Shown in pieces: positions 1 to 10,179 of a DNA stretch of 64,000 nt. How positions within the stretch are numbered: position 1 is the stretch's first letter; the number at the start of each line of letters is the position of its first letter. The position numbers were made by a program, and so were the translations under genes. The notes beneath the pieces are model-generated. The model was not told the origin of the DNA. It saw only the letters and a program-made list of their open reading frames with translations, and ran no database searches. The DNA comes from Schistocephalus solidus (lineage: Eukaryota > Platyhelminthes > Cestoda > Diphyllobothriidea > Diphyllobothriidae): the NCBI GenBank assembly GCA_017591395.1, contig WEDG01003971.1, positions 1-64,000 on the forward strand. The letters run 5' to 3'.

Positions 1-115
1 CCTGGCAGTCAAGACCGTTCAAATACTCCTACGAAGCAAATACGATGAAACCGAAAATCGCCTCAGGCACGTTCAAGTCCTTCAGCTCCTGAAGTTCTGT
101 CTCAGGACGTACTGC

Positions 116-571
116 ATGTTTGACGGAACAATCAACGAGCAGGTAAAGGGAACACAAATAGTTTCGCCGATCTCTGGACTGATAGCCGAGGCAGTCCCAC
201 AACGGTTGGAGACACTGGTCTTCCAACATCACAGACCGAAATTTCAGGCTCGGTATGTGGAGGACACCTTCGTTGACTTCGAACGGGATCAGGTGCTCAT
301 GTTCAACAAACGTCTCAACAGCGTCTTCCTGGACAGACAATTTAATATGGATGAGGAAGAAAACAACCTGCTGGCCTTCCTCAACGTCTTCGTCTGCGGC
401 AAAGTTTGTGGTAGCCTAAAGATGAAAGAGTTCAGGAAAGTGCCAAATACGATGCAAGTACTGAACTTCAACAGCAACCACCCAATCAGCCACAAATGCC
501 ATTTCGTAAGGACGCTATGTCAGCATGTTGACACGTTCTGCAGTGAACCGCAAGACAATGTTACCAAATAA
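116..571 (+). pseudogene. PLE reverse transcriptase fragment
   Basis: A 151-residue frame covers the palm and following region of a PLE RT. Early in the frame is the string SPISGLIAEAVPQRLE, which parallels SPLSGQIAEAVLQRLE in the copy at 17.6 kb. It is followed by ARYVEDTF, where the catalytic box normally reads Y-x-D-D-T, so the first catalytic Asp is replaced by Glu. Downstream NSNHPISHK matches SNHPVGYK of the 17.7 kb copy. The frame ends in a stop just before the QYLRRVF segment that leads into the endonuclease part. It is inactive on two grounds: the altered box and the broken frame. Confidence 0.8.
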
Positions 572-573
572 CA

Positions 574-1120
574 ATATCTTCGACGGGTTTTCAAAAAATG
601 GCTACCTGTGCAAATTCATCACCTGGTGCATGTGTTAACGGAAAGAGTGACAGAATAGCACCGAACCTAAATATTGGTGAGCGATTCCATAAGTCAAAAA
701 CATCTCGGAGGCCATTGCCCGCCTTCTTATGCCACTTGAATTTGGAGTCGAACACAAACCGGAGTTCCCCATTTGGCGTCAAGTAATGAGATCAAGAAAC
801 CCACTGCCGTGGCAAGAAACATCCGGAGTTGCTTAACGGATCTGGTGCAGTTGCGGGAAAATAAAATGCGTTGGAGGAACTGAAAGACTGCTTTGAAAGC
901 GAATTGCCAAACACGCGGCAGGGGTGCGGAGAAATGATGCAAATTATCAAGTCGTGGCTTATTCGGCGAGAACAGTCAAAAAATTCAAGTTCGATGAAGC
1001 TGAAATTTTTGTACGAGGTGATAATCGTGCGAGCTGCGCGTTGCTTGGGTCATGGTTTACAGTGCCCCAGTCTACCAACAAATGCAATGATCTGTCCAAC
1101 CCATAATCGGTGTTGAGACT
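574..1120 (+). pseudogene. PLE GIY-YIG endonuclease relic
   Basis: Pieces in different frames match the endonuclease end of the other PLE copies. QYLRRVF-like sequence sits near 574-600 and the KTSRRPLPAFLCHL-type segment near 690-740. Around 850-1,100 come the C-G-x-G-x-K, then a VGGT version of the YVGET box, and then VRRNDANYQVVAYSART and FKFDEAEIFVRGDN. In this family the GIY-YIG nuclease nicks target DNA to prime reverse transcription. Here the YVG tyrosine is lost and at least three frame changes occur, so it is a fossil. Confidence 0.75.
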
Positions 1121-1324
1121 CAGTTTGGCAAGAACAATCATTTACTCAGGGAATGCTCAGACGAACGCATTTTACAACGCCAGTACCGGCGAGACAGATG
1201 GCCGAGCAATCATCACGCCAACCTCCAAGACGGGTGACCAAATTTCAGTGGATAACGACCCAAACGCTGGCTATTGAGCCATTAACGCACCAGAGCTCAG
1301 TCAATATCGATGAAGGGGAGCTGT

Positions 1325-1490
1325 TTATTGACACAGGCATGCATTAGCACAGCGACTGCATCCTATAAATACTGCAAATCCCTGTGTTCGAATTACCCGT
1401 ATCCGATTCTGTCTCTGATTATGGGTTTGAATTGGAATCCGGAACTTCAGGTGAATAAAGACTCTTAGCCCAGCGATCGTATCTACTTCT
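1325..1490 (+). repeat. PLE-A 3' terminal repeat with degenerate hammerhead-like motif
   Basis: This stretch aligns with the right terminal repeats at 37,351-37,519 and 59,848-60,015. The shared landmarks are GACTGCATCCTATAAATAC, AATTACCCGTATC and a CCCAGCGATCG-type end. The hammerhead-like core lies at 1,415-1,445 but reads CTGATTA and GGAA, so it has lost consensus bases. Confidence 0.7.
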
Positions 1491-1502
1491 TCTTACTCTC
1501 TC

Positions 1503-1747
1503 TTCTATTGACAAGGCAAAGGTTTCTCTAACCAATGCCTAGCTCCTGATACATTCTGCTCCCAATGTTCCTATCTCCTTCATGGTGCGGTTGTTCTTTG
1601 ACACCTCGCAAGTCAGACTCAGCCCCTGGTTTTCTTCTACAGGAAGTCAAATCTTGTTTTGATGAGAACTGCTTGCTGCCTACCTTGCCATGAAACACTT
1701 CCGGCGCATCCTCAGGGACAGGGACTTCACAGTCCTTATGGAGCATA
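1503..1747 (+). pseudogene. Gypsy-1 RNase H, 5' piece
   Basis: Translation gives IDKAKVSLTNA near the start and LAAYLAMKHFRRILRDRDFTVLMEH at the end, spread over shifted frames. This matches the RNase H segment of Gypsy pol, including the strand with the LAxKHFRxFLExRxF pattern and the DH box written here as EH. The RNase H would remove the RNA template during reverse transcription. It is cut at the EH residues by the CR1-like insertion. Confidence 0.8.
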
Positions 1748-2087
1748 GTCTTTCCACGAAAACTACTCCGTTACGATCGCCTATTTCTCCCAAAAAAATC
1801 CCCATCCCAACAACATCGAATTTCCAGCTATCACCCAGGTCTCATACTGAGGCCAATAAACGAAACATACAAGCATTCTCGCCCAAAAATAGTGCTTCTG
1901 TGCCACCCACAGCAGTGCATCTCCCAACCCGTAGCCAATTTTCGCTACGGTCGTTTCCCCAGTTGTCTCTCAATACGAAGGGTCCTGCTGGACTACTAGA
2001 CTCACCTGACCTTCTGTGTCACCTTAATAGTAATAATTTGCAGTATCCTGTGCAGGGATTTCCCGGTCATGCCCCAATAGCTAGCAG

Positions 2088-2960
2088 TTGTGCTCAGTTC
2101 CCCTTTCTGTCATTTCCACCTCCATCTTTTACTCCGATTCACCCGCATCAGGCGCGTATGATCCCACCTTTTTTCCAGTACAGGGCGAGAGCACCCGCCC
2201 CCAACGTTCAGTGGCCCGTGAACCACTGGATGAATTAGCCACTCTCCCTAAAAAACAACCACCTTGCCCACTTAAACTGTTCGTTCTAAATGCTAGATCC
2301 TTGCTCAATAAAATGCCCCTGCTTCAGACTCTAGTCTTTGTCCACTGTCCAGATATCGTTATAGTAACTGAAACATGGGCAACACCTTCCGTAGCTGACC
2401 CCGAACTCTCTCTTATAGGTAAGAATTGTACTCGAAATGATCGCCGTAATAGTCGTGGTGGAGGAAGCTGTATCTACATTAAACAAGCGCTGCAATTTCG
2501 GACCTTAGATCATCCACAATTTACTGCGGTTGACGAGAGCTGCTGGCTTCAAATTACCTTAAAAAATAGGAACACTTTACTCATTGGTTGTGTCTATTGC
2601 CCGCCCAATACCAGTGAGGATTTCGATCTTCGTCTCTCACAAGCATTCCATGCCGCAGTTGACTTAAACTTTAAGTATTGCTTAATTGCAGGTGATTTCA
2701 ACCTTCCTGACATTCGCTGGTTTCCGGTCCCCTCCGGCCCCAGAAAGTTCGAGGACTTTCTCGAGGCCGTAGATATTGGCATGTGGACCCAGGTTGTTGA
2801 CTTCCCTACCCGAGGATCAAGCATACTTGATCTAATCTTCTGCAGAGGCTGCCTGCCTTTGACAGTGTCATCATTAGGCCCACTTGGGAGCTCAGACCAT
2901 GATATCGTTGTTTCTACACTACAACTCGAAACCGATGAAACGCCTTCCAAAGAAATATAG
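2088..2960 (+). pseudogene. CR1-like APE endonuclease domain
   Basis: A 290-residue open frame. From about residue 60 it is an apurinic-type endonuclease: LFVLNARSLLNKM gives the first Asn, VTETWA the catalytic Glu, AGDFNLPDIRW the Asp/Asn pair, and GSSDHDIV the Asp-His pair. All expected catalytic residues are present, so this domain may still be correctly encoded. The protein nicks chromosomal DNA to prime reverse transcription. The preceding Ser/Pro-rich frame (1,690-2,238) is in another frame and resembles the leader of the element at 62.5 kb. The frame ends after SKEI, short of the RT, so no full ORF2 protein is made. Confidence 0.85.
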
Positions 2961-3573
2961 CTTTTTCTTTGATTTTCGATTAGCGCTTTTGACAGAATTA
3001 TTGATACATCTTAACTCCCACGACTGGACTAATTTCTTTATGTGTCAGGATGTGAACACCTGTACCGGTATGCTTTACCAAGTTTTAGATCCACTTATTT
3101 CTCGTTTTTGTTCCCCGTAAGAAATTAATTAATGTCGCGGATGAGGTTTATCTCCCTTTAACTTTTCGCCGTAGGTTGCGTAAAACTCTCTCGTCGATTC
3201 CATTTGCAAAACGACATTTCCGTTCTGCCCTTGATTCACCGTATTTTTTTGAGCAGGCCAAGAGGCTAACCGAAGAAAAAAACGGCTAGCTGAAGAGGTC
3301 AAATATGTCGAAAACCGTTCGTTAAATGTAGCGAAACTTTTTCCCGCGCAATTAGAACCCATAATAAAACATGGCACCCCATACTACTGGATTCCATTGG
3401 CAATCCTGTAGTTGATGACAAATTGACGGCTGATAGTTTTAACGTTTTCTTGTCCAGAACATTTATTGAAAATTCGACCGCTCCTCGTCCGCCCATCCAG
3501 GTTTGGACCGGCGCCGTCCTCGAAACCATAACTTTTACCCTCTGGGACGTAACCGTAGCCATTCGACGTTTTT

Positions 3574-5013
3574 CGTCAATCTTATAGTCCTGGACCAGAT
3601 GGCGTACCGATCAGTATTATAAAGGCGGATGCTAATGATATTTTCCCGTCACTTCTATGTAAGATATTTAATCTAGCTCTTGAAAGTGAAAACTTTCCCA
3701 GTGTATGGAAGGAATCGCATATTCTACCTATCCCCAAACGCGGCCAATCTACGTCATTTGACGATTTTAGGCCAATCAACACACTGTCCGCAGCTTCGAA
3801 AATCCTGGAGACCTTGATCAAAGATAAGATGATGTATCATTTAACTGAGAATAACCTAGTGAGTGCAGCCCAGCATGGGTTCCTCAAAACTAGGTCTTGT
3901 GACACATGTCAGCTCTCTTTCTTTGATCATGTTCTACAATCTAGGGATAATGGCTTTGCACTTAACATAGTCTATTTCGATTTCACCAAGGCCTTCGATC
4001 GTGTTGACCATGCCCTTCTTCTCCTGAAACTCTCCTCATTCGGTATATGTGGTAAACTTCTGAGCTTGATATCTTCTTACCTGAGCTCTCGTACACAACA
4101 TGTTAAGATCTCCAATGCTATCTCAAACTCGGCACGTGTGCGGAGTGGAGTTATTCAGGGTAGTGTGCTAGGCCCGGTTTTATTTTGTCTTTTTGTCAAT
4201 GATGTGCCAGGTTTATTTCGAAATGGTAGGCCCTTTATGTATGCTGACGATTTAAAAGTTGCCTATCGATACAAGCCGGCAGATCGCGACACCGTGCTTG
4301 ATCTATTAAAAAATGATCTTGAGGCGTTTGCCCAGTGGTGCTGCACATGGCGCCTTTCCCTTTCTTGGCACAAATGTTCCGTTATGGTTGTCGGTGACAA
4401 CCATCAGCCTCATCTTAGCATAGATGGCCACGATATAAATGTACCTGGCGTTGTTAAGGACCTGGGCATATCATATTCCAACGGTCTCAATCTTTCAGAG
4501 CATTGCGCCCTGATTGTCTCCAAAGCACGCAGAACTGCCGGGTTTATCCTCCGAAATTTTAAAACGATTGATATTAGACTTCGCCTTTATAAAATGTACG
4601 TTAAACCTGGCCTGGAATACTGCTCGTTTCTATTTAGCCTTCTGCGCGCTAGCGAACGGAAGACAATAGAATCGGTCCAACACTTCTTCACGAAAAGAAT
4701 TTTATCGTTGGAGCACCGGAATCTGTCGTAGCAAGAACGCTGTGGGCTTGTTAACATTGATCCCTTATGGTTTCGCCGAGTGCAGAAGGGACTATTTTTG
4801 CTTTTAAGCTTTTTGAATTATCGTACATTTAATCCCCTTATCACTGTGAGGCAGCTTGACCATCCTCGGCGCAGCAGTCATCGCAATGTCTTTTTATTTC
4901 TTCCATTAGCTCGCACAGTTAAGTATCAACGGTTCTTTTCGGTAAACGCCATGGCCATGTGGAATAAACTTCCCCATAATATAAAAAGTCCAACGGAGTT
5001 ATTTTTTGTTTAA
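3574..5013 (+). pseudogene. CR1-like reverse transcriptase, one internal stop
   Basis: A single frame runs from YSPGPDGVPISII through FDFTKAFDRVDHALLL (palm, first catalytic Asp), SGVIQGSVLGPVLF, and MYADDLK (the catalytic Asp pair, YADD form) to a thumb region. A TAG at 4,729-4,731 interrupts it. The same frame then continues to RTVKYQRFFSVNAMAMWNKLP, the usual C-terminal end of this RT group, and stops at 5,011-5,013. Apart from that stop the RT looks complete. The segment between endonuclease and RT (2,960-3,570) holds recognisable pieces in several frames. Confidence 0.88.
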
Positions 5014-5461
5014 GATTACCATTACTAGTTTTTTGCATTCAGAACAGTTTCCAAGAATTCTGGGCGCCGACACGGTAGAACCTGTTTTCCTGTTCGACGG
5101 AGTGCGCGGCATCTGAACTCGATCCCAGGTGTTATCTTGAGGGATACGGCACCGTCTCTGCAGCCTGCACCCGTTGACTTCTTCGGCAGACAGTGAGCGA
5201 CCGTACACGGATGCTTTTCTTGCCTGAGGCAGAATCCCGGTTCCTAGCAAAGACAGAGACTGCATACAGACTGCAATTGTGTTAGCCCTTCCCTGATCTG
5301 AATTGCTATCATCCTTACAGGTGGCAGTTTTTTCTCCTGAATAACATGAAAATAGGAAAAACACTTAAAAATGATATATATTCAGGAGTTTTTTTCACTG
5401 CCAGCCTCTACCCACTGAATATTTCACCTGACAATGCCTGTAAACCGGTATTAAATACAAC

Positions 5462-5501
<40 letters not shown>
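5462..5501 (+). repeat. (ATT)n tail of the CR1-like element
   Basis: About 13 ATT units follow the 3' UTR. A short-period tail of this kind is usual at the 3' end of CR1-like elements and marks the boundary with Gypsy-1, which resumes at 5,505. Confidence 0.9.
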
Positions 5502-5504
<3 letters not shown>

Positions 5505-7085
5505 AGTCCTTTACCTTCGCCCTCAAGTTGAATTCCGATAAGCTCAACCTTTAGAGGATTTTTCAACTGGAATCAATCCTGCATTTCTCCTCAGAAACTG
5601 GGCACATCGTCAGGTCATGTAATTTGGCGGGTGATGCACTGTCCAGAGCCTCAATTGCTCACTTCCATCTCACTCCTTGGATTCATTAATGGACGTGGCT
5701 AATGAACAACGCCATGTTGGTCAAGAGGATTTTTCCGGATTACAATTCCAGGCGCCGCCACGTACTTCGTGTAATAACACCATCTTCTGTGCTGTTTCCA
5801 CCACCTCCCAGCGCCCATTTGTGCTGCCATCCCACTGCAACAAGCTCTTCCCCTCCCTGCACAACCTTCCTCATCGTGAGAGTTGAGCAAATGACAAGCT
5901 GGTTTCCGACCACTTCGTCTGACCTGGGGTGCAGAAGCACCTGAAAACGTGGACACGAACTTGTCTCGGTTGTTAATGGAGCAAGGTACAACGTCACATC
6001 GAGGCCCCAAGTGGTACCTTCCCTGGCTCATATGCAAGGTTAGTCACATTCACTTGGATGATGAAGGTCCCTTGCCTCTATCCAAAGTGTATTCCCATCT
6101 TCTCAATTGTGCGGATTGTTTCAACCGGTTGCCGGAAACGATCCTTCTTCGTGGTGTTGCTGCTCCAACGGCAGTCAAAACGTTTCTCAATCGTTGGATT
6201 GGCATTGTTGGTACCCCTTCCACTATCACGATTGATCACGGTGCCCAAGTTGAATCTTACATTTTCCAGTTTCTCTCAATTGCAGGCTGTACTCGCATCC
6301 ACAGGACAGCCTATCATCTGGCTGCCAACGGGATGATTGAGCGGTTTCACCGCCAGTTGAAGACCTCCATACGCGCCGCTGACGATCCGGATATCTGGAA
6401 CAACCCTCTCTCTCTAACCCTAATAGGCATCCGTGCCGCTCTTAAGCTGGATCCTGAGTGTTCTACCACTGAGCCCGTGTTCAGCGTCCATGTCATAATT
6501 CCTAGTCAGATGTTCTTGCCAACTCCTCCATATGTGGTTTAGGAGCCTACAAAGCCTCATACATCGTCTGCGGCAGTTTATTCGGACAATTTCCCCGGTT
6601 CCGCCCAGGTCATCAGTTTCTGAGTCTTATATCGAGAAAGGCCGAGCGACCTGCCTTCACGTCTATCTCCAATGGGATACAGTACGCTGGCCATTGGCAT
6701 CTCCTACGATGGTCCCTTCCCTGTTATTTCACGAACGAAGAAGACATTTCAAATTTAGCGTAGAAACTCACGAGGTGGTCGCGAGCGTGGACCACCTGGA
6801 AGCTGCTGTCCCAAACACTCCACCGGACGAGCCCTGTGTTCCACGAGCTTCCCGCTCCTCCCCTTCCCGGCTCTCTATCACCCCGTCATGCATATTCCCT
6901 CATCCCCTATTTCCGCTACCTCCAACTGCCACCTCATCAGACACCAACACGCCAGCCACTAGAACTACCTACTCTCCTACTATGGACGCTTTATACATCA
7001 CTCGCAGTGGACTTCATGTTCATTTTCCTTATCGTCTAGTTACCCATCTCTTTTACACTTTTGCACATCCTTCTGTTTCACCTTA
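5505..7085 (+). pseudogene. Gypsy-1 RNase H end, integrase and pol tail
   Basis: KSFTFALKLNSDKLNL continues the RNase H, followed by a segment matching NEAANALSKPSIAHL of Gypsy-4. Around 5,677-5,945 is the pre-integrase region with a PHRES-type His and shifted frames. The 197-residue frame 5,949-6,542 carries the integrase core: IHLDDEGPLP (first Asp), TITIDHGAQVES (second Asp) and AYHLAANGMIERFHRQL (the catalytic Glu in MIERF). The frame 6,532-7,086 gives the IN C-terminus and a Pro/Ser/Thr-rich tail ending in YITRSGLHVHFPYRLV. The integrase would join element cDNA to the chromosome. Frameshifts near 5,890 and 6,540 disable it. Confidence 0.85.
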
Positions 7086-7086
7086 A

Positions 7087-7342
7087 GCCACCCTCCGGTC
7101 TCGCAGGGGGATATTGTGCCGAGGTGGCAGACTACCTTGCCTTTAGCTAAATGTTCATCCTTCTTAAACGGACTTTTTGTTTTACTGAATGTGAACTGCA
7201 CTGCTCTAGGTATAGTGCATAGTGTGTGCTGGATGCTCAGGTCGTTTGACGTTCAGTTATTATTTCTTGCATAAATCCTGCCAGTAGTCTGACATCAGTG
7301 GTCTTCGATTGGCGATAGTGTTCTTCGCGTTCCTTACACACA
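7087..7342 (+). other. possible 3' LTR of Gypsy-1
   Basis: A purine run (CAGGGGGATATTGTG, 7,104-7,118) follows the pol stop and would be the polypurine tract and LTR start. The equivalent place in Gypsy-2 (33,250-33,300) has a similar AGGGGAAGTATTG followed by GCCTTTAG. No second LTR is in the window, so its length cannot be set. Confidence 0.4.
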
Positions 7343-7639
7343 TTATTTGTCTCGCAGGAGTAACTCGATGGTCTCGACTGTAAATTCTTGTAAAACAGAA
7401 GTGAAAATGAACTTGACATCAAAATATTCTATAACTTCCCTAGGCAGGAGACGAACCCCTTTAAATATTTTCAAGAACTGTGTAGACGAAGTGACTTTAC
7501 TGTCTGAATTAGCTGTCAGATATTTGAGATTCCGAAACAGCAGCTTTGCCCATCCGTCACTTGGAGTACCCTTGAGTAATAAGATGAGCTGGAGATGAGC
7601 GTCCTCTTTGTGACCATCAAAGTCCATAACATCGAGCAA
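7343..7639 (-). pseudogene. gag-like open frame, uncertain
   Basis: A 98-residue frame on the minus strand has two segments that recall LTR-element Gag capsid proteins: DGHKEDAHLQLILLLKGTPSDGWAKLL and LLPREVIEYFDVKFIFTSVLQEFTVETIELLLRDK. It lies opposite in direction to Gypsy-1. There is no zinc knuckle, and no pol follows it. It could equally be a chance open frame. Confidence 0.25.
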
Positions 7640-8189
7640 AGGTCGTATCCTGTGCTCTCGTCATGCATCGATCAACCAGCTATATTGAAACTGAGTCTGC
7701 CAACTCCAACAATGTCACATTGCTATCGCGTGTCAGCGTTTTACGGAGTTTTTGAGGTGGCTGATTTTCTTGCAAAACCGGCCAACTCTCTTCTGGATTC
7801 TACAGTCTAACCATCTGATATGAGGCTCACCTCAATGATAGAGGTTAGGTAGTTTTTTCGAAGCAAGGAGCTGATGGTTGCTATTTATATGAAAACCTGG
7901 CAGTGTTCACTATGAAGACAGCCAATTCAGGTTCGAAGGAAGATATCACTGACTACTGACTGATGGAACTGCTGAAGGTTTTGCCGTACGTGCCCTTGAT
8001 TACTGGCGATATCACAGGCCTTCTCCTATGACAAAACCATCTTCTCTCATAAGCAATTTTTCTAAACCTTTTCATCGTGCAAACCATTGATCGACTGCTG
8101 AATGCACATCGTCTGCCTTGATCTCTTTATGCCTTCAGTCCTGGATGGCAAGAGTCTGATTCGTAGTAAAAACGTAGTATGCTATCCAA
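7640..8189. other. no recognised feature
   Basis: Only short open frames without recognisable domains. No repeat shared with other parts of the window was seen. Confidence 0.4.
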
Positions 8190-9110
8190 TTCAGCATAAT
8201 ACTCATAAAGATCTTTTTATATTAGTACAGGAGGGGTGGTTAAATTCAGTAAGCCATCCTCCTTCGACTCACTGTCTTCCACCTCCAAACCGTTTATTTT
8301 TAGTAAAGGTCTACCATGTGACACAGCTGGCATTTAAGCTAACGCCTCTAAACCTGTAAGTCGTCTTTGAGTCATAGATTGCATTTTTTGCGTCCCCCGA
8401 TACCTGAAAGTTCAGTAAAATTCTTACGTTTATCACGGATAGAGTTTTAGTTAACATGCGCTAGTACGCTACTCCGTTTTTCATTCATCGATATGCATAT
8501 AAAAATCTTCAGTAAACCCTCCTCTTTCGACCCACACAGATCAGTTTTTAGTAATTGTCTACCACGTGTCCAGAACAGCGGATTCGCTAACACCTCTTAG
8601 ACTCTAACTCAGTTTTTGAGTAATCGATTTCATTATCTTGTATCTCCAGCACCTTTATGTTCAGTAAACTTCTTACACGTGCCACGGATAGATATTTAGC
8701 TAAAGTTTGTTAGTGCGAAATTTGTTGTAACTCATCGACATGGGTAACAACATTCTGTTTCGATTCATTGTCCGGTACTCTTAACTGTCATTACAGGTTG
8801 TAGGCGTGTCGGGGATAGACTTTTTATTAAAGTATATTAGTACACAAGTTTTTTTTTGCGTCCTCGAGATGAGTGATAATGACCATTTTCGATTAATTGT
8901 CTTCTATCCCAACACAACTGAACTTATATTGACAGTTTTACGCGTGTCGCGAATAGACTTTCAGCTACCGTGTGTTAGTAAACAAGTCCGTTTTCGAGTC
9001 ATCGATATGCGCGGCAACGTCCTCTATCGATATTTTTTCTTCTGTGCCTCCAGAACCTACCTTTCAATAAAAACATTATGCGTATCGCGGATAGACTTCT
9101 AGCTTATGTG
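8190..9110 (+). repeat. decayed tandem satellite, units about 112-139 bp
   Basis: A core close to TACGCGTGTCGCGGATAGAC followed by TTTTAGCTAA recurs at about 8,312, 8,424, 8,560, 8,673, 8,801, 8,939 and 9,078, giving spacings of 112, 136, 113, 128, 138 and 139. Most units also keep a following TTAGTACACAAGTCCGTTT and GAGTCATCGATATG. The repeat shows in translation too: the frame 8,806-9,102 holds VSRIDFQLPCVSKQVRFRVIDM and a diverged earlier version. I take this as a consequence of the DNA repeat, not a protein. Confidence 0.75.
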
Positions 9111-9209
9111 TGCATTTTTACATTTCCCCGCCATGGGGTTCACAATTTTTTTATTATTGTGGACTGTAAAATGCTGATCTCCTTCAGATGAGAGGTTTTG
9201 ATATGCCTT

Positions 9210-9503
9210 CCATCCGTTGGTAACAAGTATGCCACCTGCGGCCACCCATCTGACGATTATGGTTTTTATTGCTCTCCTAGTCCTGTGGCTGACCTGCTTA
9301 AATATGGCTTTCCGTTGGAGTGTCGTACATTCCTACCACCCAGTACTGCCTTCGCTGCTTTTCACGGTGGTGCCTCTGCCGGGTGACAATAGTTTCATCT
9401 ATTTGGACTAAAATACCCTGGCCACCCAGTTGTAATCTTTCCTTCCGCAGATTTGCAGATTTGACGGCACTTCTGGTACCATCTTCCAACCATTTTGTCT
9501 GCT
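9210..9503 (-). pseudogene. Merlin/IS1016-type transposase relic
   Basis: On the minus strand, GRWYQKCRQICKSA is followed by LGGQGILVQIDETIVTRQRHH, then QYWVVGMYDT and, after a frameshift, KTIIVRWVAAGGILVTNGW. The order GG-x-G-x-x-VQIDET (first catalytic Asp) ... WVVG ... TNGW (second Asp position, here Asn) is the DDE pattern of the IS1016/ISXO2-like family, called Merlin in animals and reported from schistosomes. N- and C-terminal parts are absent or unrecognisable. The product would have been a cut-and-paste transposase. Confidence 0.7.
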
Positions 9504-9645
9504 TCTCAGACTTCGAGTATGTAGTCTGTCAATGTCTGCTCCTCACGAATTCAATAATAATCTTCATAATCATCGACACAGTTAGCCGGCTATTTTCCAC
9601 CCATTGAGCCCGTTCTGCTCGATCTGTGCCATCGAAATTTCTTAC

Positions 9646-10142
9646 ACTAGGAGACCATATCGTCCATGTTCAGGCTCCGTGGGCGGAGCTTCATTTGTTT
9701 TCGGCATACGCACTTTTGAGCTGTTGGCCGTAAGCCTTTTTCTTGACATAAAAGGTATCACATTCGACACGCGTTTGCTCTTTTTAGGTGCCCGCTTCTT
9801 TCGGGGAGTTGACTTGGGGTCGCTTAGTCTTCTTTGTTGTCGGCTGGCCAATAAGGTTTCTATAATGAGAGAAAAATACCTAACCTTGTCCTAATTGCTG
9901 CTTTACAGTTATTATATTTTGCTATGTAATCATATTTATCAAGTAACTGCATTTTTGCTTCCTTACGCTTACCCTTTCTGTACTTCTGGTTCATTTGGTT
10001 CCATTTCTTCAAATTTCGAGTGATTGTATCGCTCCCATGTTGCACTTGCTCGCTTACTACTTTGGGGTATTCGTGCCATTCGCAGGCCTTTTATATGATT
10101 GTTCAAATCGTTCCCGTGATCTCTCACCGTGTCGTTTTCCAT
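9646..10142 (-). other. possible two-exon gene of unknown function
   Basis: On the minus strand an ATG at 10,142 opens a 56-codon frame (MENDTVRDHGNDL...) rich in charged residues that ends at a GGGTAAGC donor near 9,973. A pyrimidine run ending in CATTATAG gives an acceptor at 9,860. The 113 bp between them would be the intron. The next exon (9,859-9,646) ends at a GTAAGA donor. It is open throughout in one frame (basic: STPRKKRAPKKSKR), but the phase that follows from exon 1 uses another frame and stops early (...SPKEAGT). An alternative start at about 10,161 (MKGKFDIDGK) also exists. No family is recognised, and the splice sites are the main evidence. Confidence 0.25.
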
Positions 10143-10179
10143 CAATGTCGAATTTGCCCTTCATTTTTGGTTTTTAACT

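Larger units (their letters stand above)
1..1500 (+). mobile_element. Penelope-like element, 3' part (PLE-A)
   Basis: The fragment runs from inside the reverse transcriptase through a GIY-YIG endonuclease relic to a 3' end that resembles the ends of the copies at 37.5 and 60.0 kb. Its left end lies outside the window. The right end, a CTT-rich stretch near 1,485-1,500, directly meets Gypsy RNase H sequence at about 1,503, so PLE-A may have inserted into that Gypsy element. Several frameshifts and stops show it is dead. Confidence 0.85.
1748..5501 (+). mobile_element. CR1-like non-LTR retrotransposon, nearly full length
   Basis: The order is a Ser/Pro-rich leader (about 1,748-2,250), an APE-type endonuclease (2,240-2,960), a broken linker, a reverse transcriptase (about 3,574-5,013), a 3' UTR and an (ATT)n tail (5,462-5,501). 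The bases ATA at 1,745-1,747 and at 5,502-5,504 may be a short target-site duplication, although the ATT tail makes this ambiguous. An APE endonuclease, the RT type and a microsatellite tail are typical of the CR1/Jockey group. One in-frame stop in the RT and several frame breaks in the linker make it inactive. Confidence 0.85.
1503..7140 (+). mobile_element. Gypsy LTR retrotransposon pol, interrupted by CR1-like insertion (Gypsy-1)
   Basis: Pieces of RNase H lie at 1,503-1,747, and the rest of RNase H, integrase and the pol tail at 5,505-7,085. A 3.75 kb non-LTR element separates them. Joining base 1,744 or 1,747 to 5,505 restores the reading frame, so the two pieces were one gene. The tail codes for a proline-rich segment ending in a TRSG-x-H-V-x-FPYRL-type motif also seen in Gypsy-2 at 33.15 kb. 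A purine run at 7,104-7,110 marks the likely 3' LTR boundary. Placement in the CsRn1-like group of flatworm Gypsy elements is inference. Confidence 0.85.

Noticed and set aside
5462..5501. stand-alone microsatellite
   Set aside because: It is better explained as the 3' tail of the CR1-like element, because Gypsy sequence resumes directly after it.
8806..9102. 98-residue frame with internal repeats
   Set aside because: The repetition comes from the satellite DNA; other satellite units do not keep the frame.
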